A stretch of DNA of 64,000 nt from Salinarimonas sp. (lineage in GTDB: Bacteria > Pseudomonadota > Alphaproteobacteria > Rhizobiales > Beijerinckiaceae), in assembly GCF_040111675.1 (NCBI RefSeq), contig NZ_CP157794.1, forward strand, positions 4,485,501 to 4,549,500. The letters are read 5' to 3'. Made by a program: the position numbers and the translations under genes. Under the pieces are notes generated by a model. It did not search any database and was not told the DNA's origin. It saw only the letters and a list, made by a program, of their open reading frames with translations. Of this stretch, positions 52,639 to 64,000 are shown in pieces; position 1 is the stretch's first letter, and each line of letters begins with the position of its first letter.

Positions 52639-53418
52639 ATGAAGCTCGTCGTCCTCAGCGATCTGCACGTCACCCCTGAATGGCGTGAATTGTCCGGCAT
52701 CCCGTCGTCATGGCGCCTGGAGCGCGCCGTGGAGACCGTGAACGCCGACTACGCCGACGCCGACCTGGTGATCGTCAACGGCGACATCACGCATCACGGG
52801 AGCGAGGCCGGCTACCGGCTCGCCAAGGCCTCGCTCGATCGGCTCGCCCGCCCGCTCTGGCTCGGCCTCGGCAACCACGATCGGCGACACACCTTCGCGA
52901 CGGTCTTCGGCTCCGATCATCTGACCGAGGGCTTCGCCCAGCGCGCCGCCCGCATCGGCGAGTACGGCGTCGTGATGCTGGACACCAACGGCGGGGGAGA
53001 CGAGCCGGACAGCCCCAAGGTCGACGTCGGCCGCCTGTGCCCGCGCCGGCTCGACTGGTTCGGGCGCCAGCTCGCGGCGTTCTCGGACCGGCCCGTCGTG
53101 GTGGTGCTGCACCACACGGTCGTGCCGCTCGAGATGAGCGTCGATGCGACCGCCCTGGCCGAGAGGGAGGCCTTCCTGGACGCCATCGCGGCCCATGGCG
53201 ACGTGCGGCTCGTCCTGAGCGGGCACGTGCACCTCGACAGCACCGCCTGGCGCGGGGGCACGGCTTTCGTCACCCTGTCGGGCAACGATTTCACGACGAC
53301 GGCCGTGCACGGCCGCACGCACGACCGGCGCGAGAAACGCACGCCGGGCGAAGGCGCGTTCGCCGTGATCCTCGGGCGCCGCGATCACCTCACGACGCAT
53401 TTCGTGCGCTACGCCTGA
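52639..53418 (+). CDS. Calcineurin-like metallophosphoesterase (CpdA type)
   Basis: The 259-aa phosphoesterase has all five dimetal motifs: DLH (Asp8, His10), GD (48-49), GNHD (78-81), a His in VVLHHT and GHVH. It belongs to the class III cyclic-nucleotide / phosphodiester esterases and could act on cAMP, a glycerophosphodiester or a conjugate. It is divergent from the cupin/CYTH/phosphatase operon and convergent with a cytochrome gene. Ribosome site AAGGAG lies upstream of the ATG. Confidence 0.9.
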   Translation: MKLVVLSDLHVTPEWRELSGIPSSWRLERAVETVNADYADADLVIVNGDITHHGSEAGYRLAKASLDRLARPLWLGLGNHDRRHTFATVFGSDHLTEGFAQRAARIGEYGVVMLDTNGGGDEPDSPKVDVGRLCPRRLDWFGRQLAAFSDRPVVVVLHHTVVPLEMSVDATALAEREAFLDAIAAHGDVRLVLSGHVHLDSTAWRGGTAFVTLSGNDFTTTAVHGRTHDRREKRTPGEGAFAVILGRRDHLTTHFVRYA

Positions 53419-53458
53419 GCACGGCCGCCCGCCGCGGCCGCTCGCCCGCGGGGACGGC

Positions 53459-53833
53459 TCACGAGGCGTCGCGCAGATAGGCGACGATGTCGCGCGCCGT
53501 CTCGACGTCGACGCCCATGTCCGGCATGGCGCTGCCCGGCGCGATCTCCTGGGGCGCGACGATCCAGCGGATCGCGTTCTCCGGCGTGTTCGGCAGCGAG
53601 CCGGCGACGTAGCGCCGCTCGGCGAAGCCGACGAGCGTCGGCCCCACCCGCTGGTCGCCGCCGACCACGTCCGGCGCGACGTGGCAGGTGACGCAGCCGT
53701 GGAGGCGCAGCGCGAGACGCCCGCGCTCCCGGTCCGCGCCGACGAGCGCCGGCGGGACCTCGCGAAACCGGGTGTCCGCCTCCTGGCACGCGGCGAGGCC
53801 GACCAGCGCGACGAGAAGGGCGGAGGCGCGCAT
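53459..53833 (-). CDS. Class I cytochrome c lipoprotein
   Basis: The 124-aa protein has a lipoprotein signal (lipobox LAAC, Cys16), one haem motif CVTCH (47-51) and the axial Met region SAMPDMGV. It is a paralogue of the cytochrome at 54393: both share RLxGCxxCH, RVGPxL, YVAGxLPNT and MPDxGV. TGATG couples its start to the cytochrome gene upstream. Probable periplasmic or lipid-anchored electron carrier. Confidence 0.88.
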   Translation of the reverse strand: MRASALLVALVGLAACQEADTRFREVPPALVGADRERGRLALRLHGCVTCHVAPDVVGGDQRVGPTLVGFAERRYVAGSLPNTPENAIRWIVAPQEIAPGSAMPDMGVDVETARDIVAYLRDAS

Positions 53834-54396
53834 CACGTTCCGCCTCCCCGGGCCGGCGAGCCCGACCGCGCCGCCTCGCCCTGCGCGTCCGACCTCGCGA
53901 CCAGCGCCGCGTAGGCCGCGGGGGAGAGCGTCGGGAGCGTCTCGACGAAGGCCGTCACCGCCCACATCTCGTCCGGCGTCAGCTTGAAGCGGAAGGACGG
54001 CATGCCTGCCATGGCGATTCCGTTGTCGACGACCCAGAAGACTTCCTCCGGCGTCCATTCCCGCGCCGTCTGCACGAGCGGCGGCGGCGGCGGGTTCATG
54101 CCCGTGGCGAAGGGTGCGGGCGCGACGCCGGGCGCGCCGTGGCATTGCAGGCACCAGCCCTCGTAGACGGCGAGGCCGGCGCGAATGCGCGCTTCCTCGT
54201 CGAGCCGGGCCGGCGCGACGACCTGGTCGGCGCTCTCCTCGACGGCGCGGCGCACCATGACCTCGACGAGATCGTAGACGATGCGCGAGTGCTGCGTCGT
54301 CGCGCCGATCGGGTAGACGCCCGACCAGAGGAAGGCGGCGGCGCCGATCGCGCCGAGGACGACGAAGGCGGCGATGCCGAGAAGCGCGTTTCTCAT
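53833..54396 (-). CDS. Membrane-anchored cytochrome c
   Basis: The 187-aa protein has one N-terminal membrane helix (about 3-25) not followed by a cleavage site, a haem motif CLQCH (82-86) and the axial Met in GMPSFRF. It resembles the c-type domains of respiratory dehydrogenases. It overlaps genes on both sides by start/stop sharing, so the three cytochromes form one translation unit. The Gly/Ser-rich C-terminus is probably flexible. Confidence 0.87.
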   Translation of the reverse strand: MRNALLGIAAFVVLGAIGAAAFLWSGVYPIGATTQHSRIVYDLVEVMVRRAVEESADQVVAPARLDEEARIRAGLAVYEGWCLQCHGAPGVAPAPFATGMNPPPPPLVQTAREWTPEEVFWVVDNGIAMAGMPSFRFKLTPDEMWAVTAFVETLPTLSPAAYAALVARSDAQGEAARSGSPARGGGT

Positions 54397-54779
54397 CCGC
54401 CCTCCCCGGCCGCGTAGAGATAGGACGCGATCGCCGCCGCCGTCTCGGGCGGGACGCCGAGGTCGGGCATGGCGGTGCCCGGGTTGATCGCCTGCGGAGC
54501 GGCGATCCAGGCCGCCAGGTTCGGCAACGTGTTCGGCAGCTTTCCCGCCACGTAGGCCTGACGCGGCAGATGCGTGAGCGGCGGGCCCACGCGCCCGTCC
54601 GCCTGTCCGATGCCGGGGATCGCGTGGCACGACCCGCAGCCGTAGAGCCGGATCGCCGCACGCCCGGCCTCGACGCCGTCCGCGCCGGGCGCAGGCAGGC
54701 GCGTGTCCTCGCAGGCCGCGAGGCCCATGGCGACGAACGGCGCCAGAAGCGCTGGGACAGGGACGATCCGGCCGAGCAT
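54393..54779 (-). CDS. Class I cytochrome c lipoprotein
   Basis: The 128-aa protein has a lipoprotein signal (lipobox LAAC, Cys23), haem motif CGSCH (48-52) and axial Met in TAMPDLGV. It is the first of the three-cytochrome unit, lying 59 bp downstream of ileS. It is a paralogue of the last one. No oxidase or dehydrogenase subunit is adjacent, so the partner redox complex is not visible here. Confidence 0.87.
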   Translation of the reverse strand: MLGRIVPVPALLAPFVAMGLAACEDTRLPAPGADGVEAGRAAIRLYGCGSCHAIPGIGQADGRVGPPLTHLPRQAYVAGKLPNTLPNLAAWIAAPQAINPGTAMPDLGVPPETAAAIASYLYAAGEGG

Positions 54780-54838
54780 GGGGACGCAACGCGCGAGGCG
54801 TCCGCCGGGGTCCGCCTCGCCGCGCCTGCGCGGCCCGG

Positions 54839-57976
<3,138 letters not shown>

Positions 57977-58052
57977 GGGTCGGCCTCGTTCTTACGGAAG
58001 ACCCGGTGAGTTAAGCGTTCCCGCGCGGCGATGCAATAACGGGAAGGGGATG

Positions 58053-58313
58053 CTAGAGGGGCAGCTCGGGCTGCGGATCGTCCGGCAGGCCCGTGAGCTC
58101 GATCACCGCGACTTCCTCTCGAACGAGAGCGAGCCGGTCCGACCCGCCGGCAATCACCTCCGCGAGAGCAGGTGAAGGCAGCAAGACAGTCTCGCCCCGG
58201 CTGCCGACGGTCTCGAGGAACCGCCGGACGCGCCGCGGGCCACTCTCGATATGTCGCATTGCGCCGCCGGGCGCGATGAGGAGAACGATCGCATTCGCGT
58301 CGAGCACGATCAT
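58053..58313 (-). pseudogene. Truncated PIN-domain (VapC-like) gene
   Basis: The 86-aa frame begins MIVLDANAIVLLI, the first PIN-domain strand with the essential Asp5, and has the next acidic residue in SPALAEVIAG. A complete PIN domain runs about 125-140 residues and carries two further Asp; here it stops at PQPELPL. No continuation is seen in other frames up to ileS. It is coupled by TGATG to the gene upstream. It is probably an inactive remnant of a toxin-like RNase, though a minimal PIN protein cannot be excluded. Confidence 0.6.
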
Positions 58314-59029
58314 CAGCGGCGCAAGTCCCTGATCGCTTCGACGAGGTCGGCAGCGTCTTCATCCGAGAGATGGCGACCTGCGCGCGCCAGAACCTCGGAC
58401 AGCGGCGTATCTTCGAGGAGCTCGAAAGAGGTGGCGGTGACTGCCTCCAGAGACCAGCGTCCCGTCTCGTCGCGGCGCCATTTTCCCTCGCCTGCAAGGC
58501 GCATCGGCTTCTGAAAATGTCGCCCGAGCTCGGAGGCCAGGGCTGCCGGAACGAACACGCGCCCGGCGCTTCGTCCCTCGTCCTCCAGACCGACCCCGAC
58601 CGGGTCACCCCCGCCTTCCAGCCGGGTCAGCCGGCCTTGGATCTCGACGTGGTCCCGAACTTCGATGGGCTCCGACCGGCCTTCACGGCCCGGGAAGGAG
58701 ATGATCTCGCCACCGGAGAGAGGAAGACGCGCGGTCGCCTCGTCGCCGGCGAGCAGACCATTCAGCTGTCGAAACGCCCGCACCGCGTCCGGCGACCCGG
58801 CGCCCGTCGAGGCGCCGACGAGGCGCGGCTCGATCTCCCGAGCGCAGTCCCGTGGCGCGCAGGCCTGAATGACGAGACTCCCCTCGAAGACGCCTTCGAG
58901 GCGGACATGCTCGGTCGAGCCCAGCAGGGCGGCGTACGTGCCGATGTACTCCGCCAAGCGTCGCATGGGCAGCGCCGTCGGCGTCAACCCTTCGATCGTC
59001 AGAGGATAGGTGATCGTAGCGGCGGCCAT
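58313..59029 (-). CDS. Hypothetical protein coupled to a PIN remnant
   Basis: The 238-aa protein has no recognised family. It is acidic and soluble, with a central beta-rich part (residues about 40-160) and a C-terminal part with WRRDETGRWSLEAVTATSFELLEDTPLSEVLAR, reminiscent of short antitoxin-like tails. Its stop overlaps the PIN gene start, an arrangement seen in toxin-antitoxin and in DNA-binding/PIN pairs, but it lacks an obvious ribbon-helix-helix or AbrB domain. Antitoxin function is only a guess. The 127 bp upstream are shared with the zinc operon promoter. Confidence 0.65.
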   Translation of the reverse strand: MAAATITYPLTIEGLTPTALPMRRLAEYIGTYAALLGSTEHVRLEGVFEGSLVIQACAPRDCAREIEPRLVGASTGAGSPDAVRAFRQLNGLLAGDEATARLPLSGGEIISFPGREGRSEPIEVRDHVEIQGRLTRLEGGGDPVGVGLEDEGRSAGRVFVPAALASELGRHFQKPMRLAGEGKWRRDETGRWSLEAVTATSFELLEDTPLSEVLARAGRHLSDEDAADLVEAIRDLRR

Positions 59030-59135
59030 CTCCCGGGACCCCGAAATTGCGGCTTTATGATATCACGCCCTCACGGGATCGCCAGCGCCTCCTTGCGCCC
59101 GGCCCCGCACGAACCCACTTCCCTCCCGCCGCGAA

Positions 59136-59152
59136 ACGTTATACTAGAACAT
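59136..59152 (+). promoter_or_regulatory. Candidate Zur box overlapping a -10 element
   Basis: ACGTTATA-C-TAGAACAT is a 17-bp imperfect palindrome (6 of 8 pairs) that matches the alphaproteobacterial Zur pattern ATGTTATA-n-TATAACAT at 7 of 8 bases in each half. It contains TATACT (59140-59145), a good -10 hexamer. A repressor bound here would block transcription of the zinc operon when zinc is plentiful. Confidence 0.65.
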
Positions 59153-59156
59153 CGCT

Positions 59157-59336
59157 ATGACGCACCCCGCCTCTCACCCGCACGGCCGCCACCGCCACGA
59201 TCACGCGCCGCGCGCCCATGCCGCGACGCCGACGCTGTCGTTGCTGCGGCTATCGGCCGGCCGGCGGCTGGCCGGGGTCGGCGGGGCCTTGGCGCTGCTG
59301 TGGATCGCGATCCTCGCGGTGATCGGCTGGATCTGA
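59157..59336 (+). CDS. Small His-rich membrane protein of the zinc operon, 59 aa
   Basis: Starting ATG 59157, the frame encodes a short His-rich N-terminal region (seven His within the first 21 residues, including the run RHRHDHAPRAH) and one C-terminal hydrophobic helix (about 40-58). It ends 2 bp before the znuC start, so it is within the zinc operon. The His cluster could bind zinc at the membrane. No Shine-Dalgarno lies before the ATG because the Zur-like box/-10 element ends 5 bases upstream, so translation may be near-leaderless. Its coding nature is supported by context and composition only. Confidence 0.6.
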   Translation: MTHPASHPHGRHRHDHAPRAHAATPTLSLLRLSAGRRLAGVGGALALLWIAILAVIGWI

Positions 59337-59338
59337 CG

Positions 59339-60079
59339 ATGACCGCGACCGCCATCCTCTTCGAGAACGTCACGCTCGGCTACGGCCGGCACCCGGCCGT
59401 GCATCATCTGGAGGGCGTCATCGCGCCGGGGAGCCTCACGGCCATCGTCGGCCCGAACGGCGCGGGCAAGTCGACGCTCCTGAAGGGGGTGGTCGGCGCG
59501 CTGAAGCCGCTGCAGGGGCGCATCACCCTCTCCACCGGGGCGCGCACGCGCATCGCCTACCTGCCGCAGGCGTCCGAGCTCGACCGCACCTTCCCGATCT
59601 CGATCTACGATCTCGTCGCCATGGGCCTGTGGGCGAAGAGCGGGCTGTTCGGCGGCATCGGCCGCGCGGACCGCGACCGGATCGAGGCGGCGATCGCGGC
59701 GGTGGGCCTCGCCGGCTTCGAAACCCGCGCCATCGGCACGCTGTCCGGCGGCCAGATGCAGCGGGCTCTGTTCGCCCGCCTCCTGCTGCAGGACGCCTCG
59801 CTGATCCTTCTCGACGAGCCCTTCACCGCCATCGACACCAAGACCACGGCCGATCTCCTCGCCCTCGTGCGCCGCTGGCACGACGAGGACCGCACCGTCG
59901 TCACCGTGCTGCACGACATGGAGATGGTGCGCGGCGCCTTTCCCGAGACGATGCTGATCGCCCGCGAGCTGGTCGCCCACGGCGCGACGGACGAGGTGCT
60001 GCGCGCGGAGAACCTGCTCGCGGCGCGGCGCATGGTCGAGGCCGCGAACGATCGCGCGCCGGTCTGCGCGCGGGGCTGA
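59339..60079 (+). CDS. znuC: Zinc ABC transporter ATP-binding protein (ZnuC/AztA type)
   Basis: The 246-aa ATPase has Walker A GPNGAGKS (38-45), signature LSGGQMQR, Walker B LILLDEPFTAID and the switch His in VLHDMEMV. It drives the permease and ZnuA encoded downstream. Identity as a zinc (or manganese) system comes from the partner genes: a permease of the metal-type family and a His-rich ZnuA. The 7-bp gap to the permease supports one transcript. Confidence 0.93.
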   Translation: MTATAILFENVTLGYGRHPAVHHLEGVIAPGSLTAIVGPNGAGKSTLLKGVVGALKPLQGRITLSTGARTRIAYLPQASELDRTFPISIYDLVAMGLWAKSGLFGGIGRADRDRIEAAIAAVGLAGFETRAIGTLSGGQMQRALFARLLLQDASLILLDEPFTAIDTKTTADLLALVRRWHDEDRTVVTVLHDMEMVRGAFPETMLIARELVAHGATDEVLRAENLLAARRMVEAANDRAPVCARG

Positions 60080-60086
60080 GGCGGCC

Positions 60087-60956
60087 ATGCTCTACGACGC
60101 GCTCCTCGCCCCCTTCGTCGAATTCGAGTTCATGCGCCGGGCCCTGGTCGGCGCGGTGGCGCTCGCGCTCGGGGCGGGCCCGATCGGCGTCTTCCTGATG
60201 CTGCGGCGCATGTCGCTCACCGGCGACGCCATGGCGCACGCGATCCTGCCGGGCGCGGCGATCGGCTTTCTCGTCTCGGGCCTGTGGCTGCCGGCGCTCA
60301 CCTTGGGCGGCTTCGTCGCCGGCGTCGCCGTGGCGCTGCTGTCGGGCCTCGTGACGCGGGTGACGCAGCTCAAGGAGGACGCGTCCCTCGCGGCCTTCTA
60401 TCTCGTCTCGCTCGCGCTCGGCGTCACCATCGTCTCGCTCAAGGGCTCCAACGTCGACCTGATGCACGTGCTCTTCGGCACGGTGCTGGCGCTCGACGAC
60501 CAGGCGCTGATCCTCATCGGCGCGATCACGACGGTGACGCTCGGCGCGCTGGCGCTGCTCTACCGGCCGCTCGTGCTCGAATGCGTCGACCCTGTCTTCC
60601 TCGGCTCCGTGAGCCGGGCGGGGCCGGCGGTGCACCTGATCTTCCTCGTTCTCGTCGTCGCGAATCTCGTCGGCGGCTTCCAGGCGCTGGGCACGCTGCT
60701 CGCGGTGGGGCTGATGATGCTGCCCGCCGCCGCCGCGCGGTTCTGGGCCTCGGACGTCACCGGCATGATCGCGGTCGCGACCGGCACGGGCGTCGCTTCC
60801 GGTGCGGCGGGGCTGCTCCTGTCCTATCATTACGAGCTGCCCGCCGGCCCGGCGATCATCCTGGTCGCGGGCGGCGCCTATCTCGCCTCGCTCGTCTTCG
60901 GCAAGGAGGGCGGCCTCTGGCGCCTCGCCTTCCCGGGGCGGCATCTCGAGGCGTAA
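60087..60956 (+). CDS. znuB: Zinc ABC transporter permease (ZnuB/AztB type)
   Basis: The 289-aa membrane protein has about eight helices and the ABC-3 (metal) family features: LMLRRMSLTGDAMAHAILPG near the N-terminus and LLAVGLMMLPAAAARFWA. It forms the channel for zinc import with ZnuC. GAGGCGGCC precedes its ATG. Confidence 0.92.
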   Translation: MLYDALLAPFVEFEFMRRALVGAVALALGAGPIGVFLMLRRMSLTGDAMAHAILPGAAIGFLVSGLWLPALTLGGFVAGVAVALLSGLVTRVTQLKEDASLAAFYLVSLALGVTIVSLKGSNVDLMHVLFGTVLALDDQALILIGAITTVTLGALALLYRPLVLECVDPVFLGSVSRAGPAVHLIFLVLVVANLVGGFQALGTLLAVGLMMLPAAAARFWASDVTGMIAVATGTGVASGAAGLLLSYHYELPAGPAIILVAGGAYLASLVFGKEGGLWRLAFPGRHLEA

Positions 60957-60997
60957 CCCTTTCGATCCTTCATCACGTCACGACGCAGGAGCTTCTC

Positions 60998-62029
<1,032 letters not shown>

Positions 62030-62071
62030 GGGCCTCCCCGTCCCTTTCCATCGCGACCGCGAGCCTGCCCC

Positions 62072-63037
62072 ATGTCAGACGACAAGATCCCCGTCACCGT
62101 GCTCACCGGCTATCTCGGCGCCGGCAAGACGACGCTCCTCAACCGCATCCTCACCGAGGAGCATGGCAAGCGCTACGCCGTCGTCGTCAACGAGTTCGGC
62201 GAGGTGGGCATCGACAACGACCTCGTCGTGGGCGCCGACGAGGAAGTGTTCGAGATGAACAACGGCTGCATCTGCTGCACCGTGCGCGGCGACCTGATCC
62301 GCATCATGGACGGCCTGATGAAGCGCAAGGGCAAGTTCGACGCGATCATCGTCGAGACGACCGGCCTCGCCGACCCGGCGCCGGTGGCCCAGACCTTCTT
62401 CGTCGACCAGGACGTCTCCGAGAACGCCCGGCTCGACGCGGTGGTCACGGTCGCCGACGCCAAGTGGCTCTCCGAGCGGCTGAAGGACGCGCCGGAGGCG
62501 AAGAACCAGATCGCCTTCGCCGACGTGATCCTGCTCAACAAGGCCGATCTCGTCTCCCCGGACGAGCTCGCCGAGGTCGAGCGCCGCATCCGCGCCATCA
62601 ACCCCTACGCCAAGCTCCACACGACCGAGCGCTGCGCGGTGTCGCTCGACGCCGTTCTCGGCCGCAACGCCTTCGACCTCGAGCGCATCCTCGAGATCGA
62701 GCCCGACTTCCTGGAGGAGGGCCACCACCATCACCACGACGAGGAGATGCAGTCCGTCTCCGTGACGCTCGACGGCGAGGTGGACCCCAACAAGTTCATG
62801 CCCTGGATCTCGAACTACACCCAGGTCGAGGGGCCGAACATCCTGCGCTGCAAGGGCATCGTCGCCTTCCCGAACGAGCCCAGGCGCTTCGTCTTCCAGG
62901 GCGTGCACATGATCCTCGACGGCGACGTCCAGGGCGAGTGGAAGCCGGACGAGCCGCGCCGGTCCCGCGTCGTGTTCATCGGCCGCGACCTGAAGCCCGA
63001 CGAGATCCGCCAGGGCTTCCTCGCCTGCGCGGCGTGA
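62072..63037 (+). CDS. COG0523/CobW-family zinc-linked GTPase
   Basis: The 321-aa metallochaperone-type GTPase has Walker A GYLGAGKT (13-20), the CxCC metal site CICC (66-69), NKAD, and a His-rich insert HHHHHDEE near residues 218-225. COG0523 proteins move zinc or cobalt to client enzymes and are commonly Zur-controlled; the placement 42 bp after znuA fits a zinc role (ZigA/ZNG1-like). It could lie on the same transcript. It ends before a strong terminator. Confidence 0.93.
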   Translation: MSDDKIPVTVLTGYLGAGKTTLLNRILTEEHGKRYAVVVNEFGEVGIDNDLVVGADEEVFEMNNGCICCTVRGDLIRIMDGLMKRKGKFDAIIVETTGLADPAPVAQTFFVDQDVSENARLDAVVTVADAKWLSERLKDAPEAKNQIAFADVILLNKADLVSPDELAEVERRIRAINPYAKLHTTERCAVSLDAVLGRNAFDLERILEIEPDFLEEGHHHHHDEEMQSVSVTLDGEVDPNKFMPWISNYTQVEGPNILRCKGIVAFPNEPRRFVFQGVHMILDGDVQGEWKPDEPRRSRVVFIGRDLKPDEIRQGFLACAA

Positions 63038-63044
63038 CGAAGAC

Positions 63045-63073
63045 GGGGCGAGCCCGATCGAGCTCGCCCCTTT
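63045..63073 (+). terminator. Rho-independent terminator
   Basis: GGGGCGAGC (63045-63053) and GCTCGCCCC (63062-63070) form a perfect 9-bp GC-rich stem with an 8-base loop, followed by TTT. It lies between the zinc operon and a convergent gene. The T-run is short, but the stem could serve both directions. Confidence 0.75.
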
Positions 63074-63097
63074 CGGCCGAGGCGTATTCGGTGCGGC

Positions 63098-64000
63098 TCA
63101 CCGCGCCGTCTCGCCCTCCATCTCCTCCTCGGACATCGGCGTCATGCCCGTCGCGCCGGTCGCCTCGGGGGTCTCCTGGTAGGTCACCTGCCAAAGCGTG
63201 CCGGAAACCTCGTCGGCGACGATCAGGGCGCCGTCCGGCATCACGGCGAGATCCGTCGGGCGCCCCCAGACCACGGCGCGCTCGTCGCCCTCGACCCAGA
63301 AGCCGGTCATGAAGTTCTCGTAGCCGCCCTCCGGCTCGCCGTTCTGGAAGGGCACGCGCACGACCTTGTAGCCGGTCGGGTCGGCGCGGTTCCAGGATCC
63401 CTTGAGCGCCACGAAGGCGTCGCCGCGATAATCCTGCGGGAACATGTCCGCGTCGTAGAAGGCGAGGTTCATGGCCGAGGAATGCGCCTCGAACATCACG
63501 TCGGGCAGGAGCGTCGCCTCCACCTTCTCCGGCGCGCGGTCGGCGAATTCGGGCTGCTCCAGGCCGCCCGCATAGGCGTAGGGCCAGCCGTAGAAGCCAC
63601 CCTCCTGCACCTGCGTCAGGTAGTCGGGCACGAGCTCGTTGCCGAGCCCGTCGCGCTCCTGCACCACGGCCCAGAGCGCGCCCGTCTGCGGATGCAGCGC
63701 CATGCCGATCGGGTTGCGCGTGCCGGACGCGTAGGTGCGCTGGTTCGAGCCGTCGAGATCGAAGGCCTGGATCGTCGCCCGCGGCTCCTCCTCGACGGCG
63801 ATGTTGCCGGCCGAGCCCACGCCCACATACATCACGCCGGCCTCCTCGTCGCGCAGGAGCGAGCGGGTCGAATGCCCGTTCGCCCCGCCGAAGACGCCCT
63901 GCTCCGTCACGGCGAAATGATCCATCGGCCGCTGCGGCTCCCGTTCGCCCTCGGGTACGTCCTCGAGCGCCTGCGGCATGAAGATCTCGCCGCCCGTGGC
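63098..64000 (-). CDS. PQQ-type sorbosone/aldose dehydrogenase-like protein, 3' part
   Basis: The gene enters from beyond the window end; 301 residues of the C-terminal part are visible. It is a six-bladed propeller of the glucose/sorbosone dehydrogenase family: RNPIGMALHP, FYGWPYAY, a conserved His in AHSSAMNLAFY, YRGDAFVALKGSWNR and the segment VVWGRPTDLAVMPDGALIVADE with the metal ligands. Such proteins are periplasmic and oxidise aldoses with PQQ or a metal. The C-terminal MTPMSEEEMEGETAR tail is acidic and unconserved. No start or signal can be seen. Confidence 0.86.
   Translation of the reverse strand, partial: ATGGEIFMPQALEDVPEGEREPQRPMDHFAVTEQGVFGGANGHSTRSLLRDEEAGVMYVGVGSAGNIAVEEEPRATIQAFDLDGSNQRTYASGTRNPIGMALHPQTGALWAVVQERDGLGNELVPDYLTQVQEGGFYGWPYAYAGGLEQPEFADRAPEKVEATLLPDVMFEAHSSAMNLAFYDADMFPQDYRGDAFVALKGSWNRADPTGYKVVRVPFQNGEPEGGYENFMTGFWVEGDERAVVWGRPTDLAVMPDGALIVADEVSGTLWQVTYQETPEATGATGMTPMSEEEMEGETAR

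Overview
This is a 64 kb window of very GC-rich DNA (about 70 percent by eye) with short intergenic gaps, many GTG starts and many ATGA or TGATG start/stop overlaps. The gene content (TRAP transporters, polyamine ABC operon, CaiB and acyl-CoA genes, FCD-type GntR, Zur-like box, COG0523 chaperone) points to a free-living, metabolically versatile alphaproteobacterium, probably of the Hyphomicrobiales; genus cannot be fixed from sequence alone. No rRNA, tRNA, CRISPR array, phage or plasmid genes were recognised. Layout: 0.25-5.3 kb holds an EAL phosphodiesterase, a chemoreceptor and an Lhr-type helicase. 5.3-12.2 kb holds a CoA-transferase facing a four-gene minus-strand operon (acyl-CoA ligase, ThDP enzyme, acyl-CoA dehydrogenase, small-molecule kinase) that resembles the kinase/dehydrogenase logic of 4-hydroxyacyl-CoA (levulinate, lva) catabolism; a perfect 17-bp palindrome sits at its promoter and an FCD GntR regulator lies upstream. 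13.2-20.1 kb is a polyamine uptake and gamma-aminobutyraldehyde oxidation operon (potD, potABC, aldehyde dehydrogenase) interrupted between potD and potA by an IS110-family element. That IS sits inside a dispersed 190-bp palindromic repeat; an intact copy of the repeat at 39.65 kb fixes the IS ends to the base, and the IS left end contains a foldable candidate bridge RNA. 20.3-29.0 kb: a LysR regulator, then a catabolic operon resembling dihydroxypropanesulfonate (DHPS, hps) use: TRAP transporter, HpsN-like dehydrogenase, SDR and zinc alcohol dehydrogenase, with a divergent LacI regulator and a perfect LacI-type operator. 29.0-39.5 kb is carbohydrate use: ribokinase, FucU/RbsD mutarotase, a divergently arranged ABC importer, and an FGGY kinase / M42 peptidase-like (SgcX) / BtpA (SgcQ) operon. 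39.9-46.5 kb: an aldo-keto reductase and lactonase resembling oxidative L-fucose breakdown, then a tightly coupled TRAP / AroE-like / DapA-like operon. 46.6-53.4 kb is the least explained stretch: a seven-gene minus-strand run (cupin-like, CYTH-like, unknown 120 aa, histidine phosphatase, MFS exporter, inositol-monophosphatase family, CPA2 antiporter) with a divergent metallophosphoesterase; I regard it as the best candidate for an undescribed system. 53.5-58 kb: three linked c-type cytochromes and a type-2 isoleucyl-tRNA synthetase. 58-59 kb: a truncated PIN-domain gene coupled to an unknown protein. 59.1-63 kb: a zinc uptake operon with a candidate Zur box, a previously easily missed 59-aa His-rich membrane protein, znuC, znuB, a znuA with a long His/Asp loop, and a COG0523 GTPase; then a terminator and the 3' part of a sorbosone-dehydrogenase-like gene running off the window.
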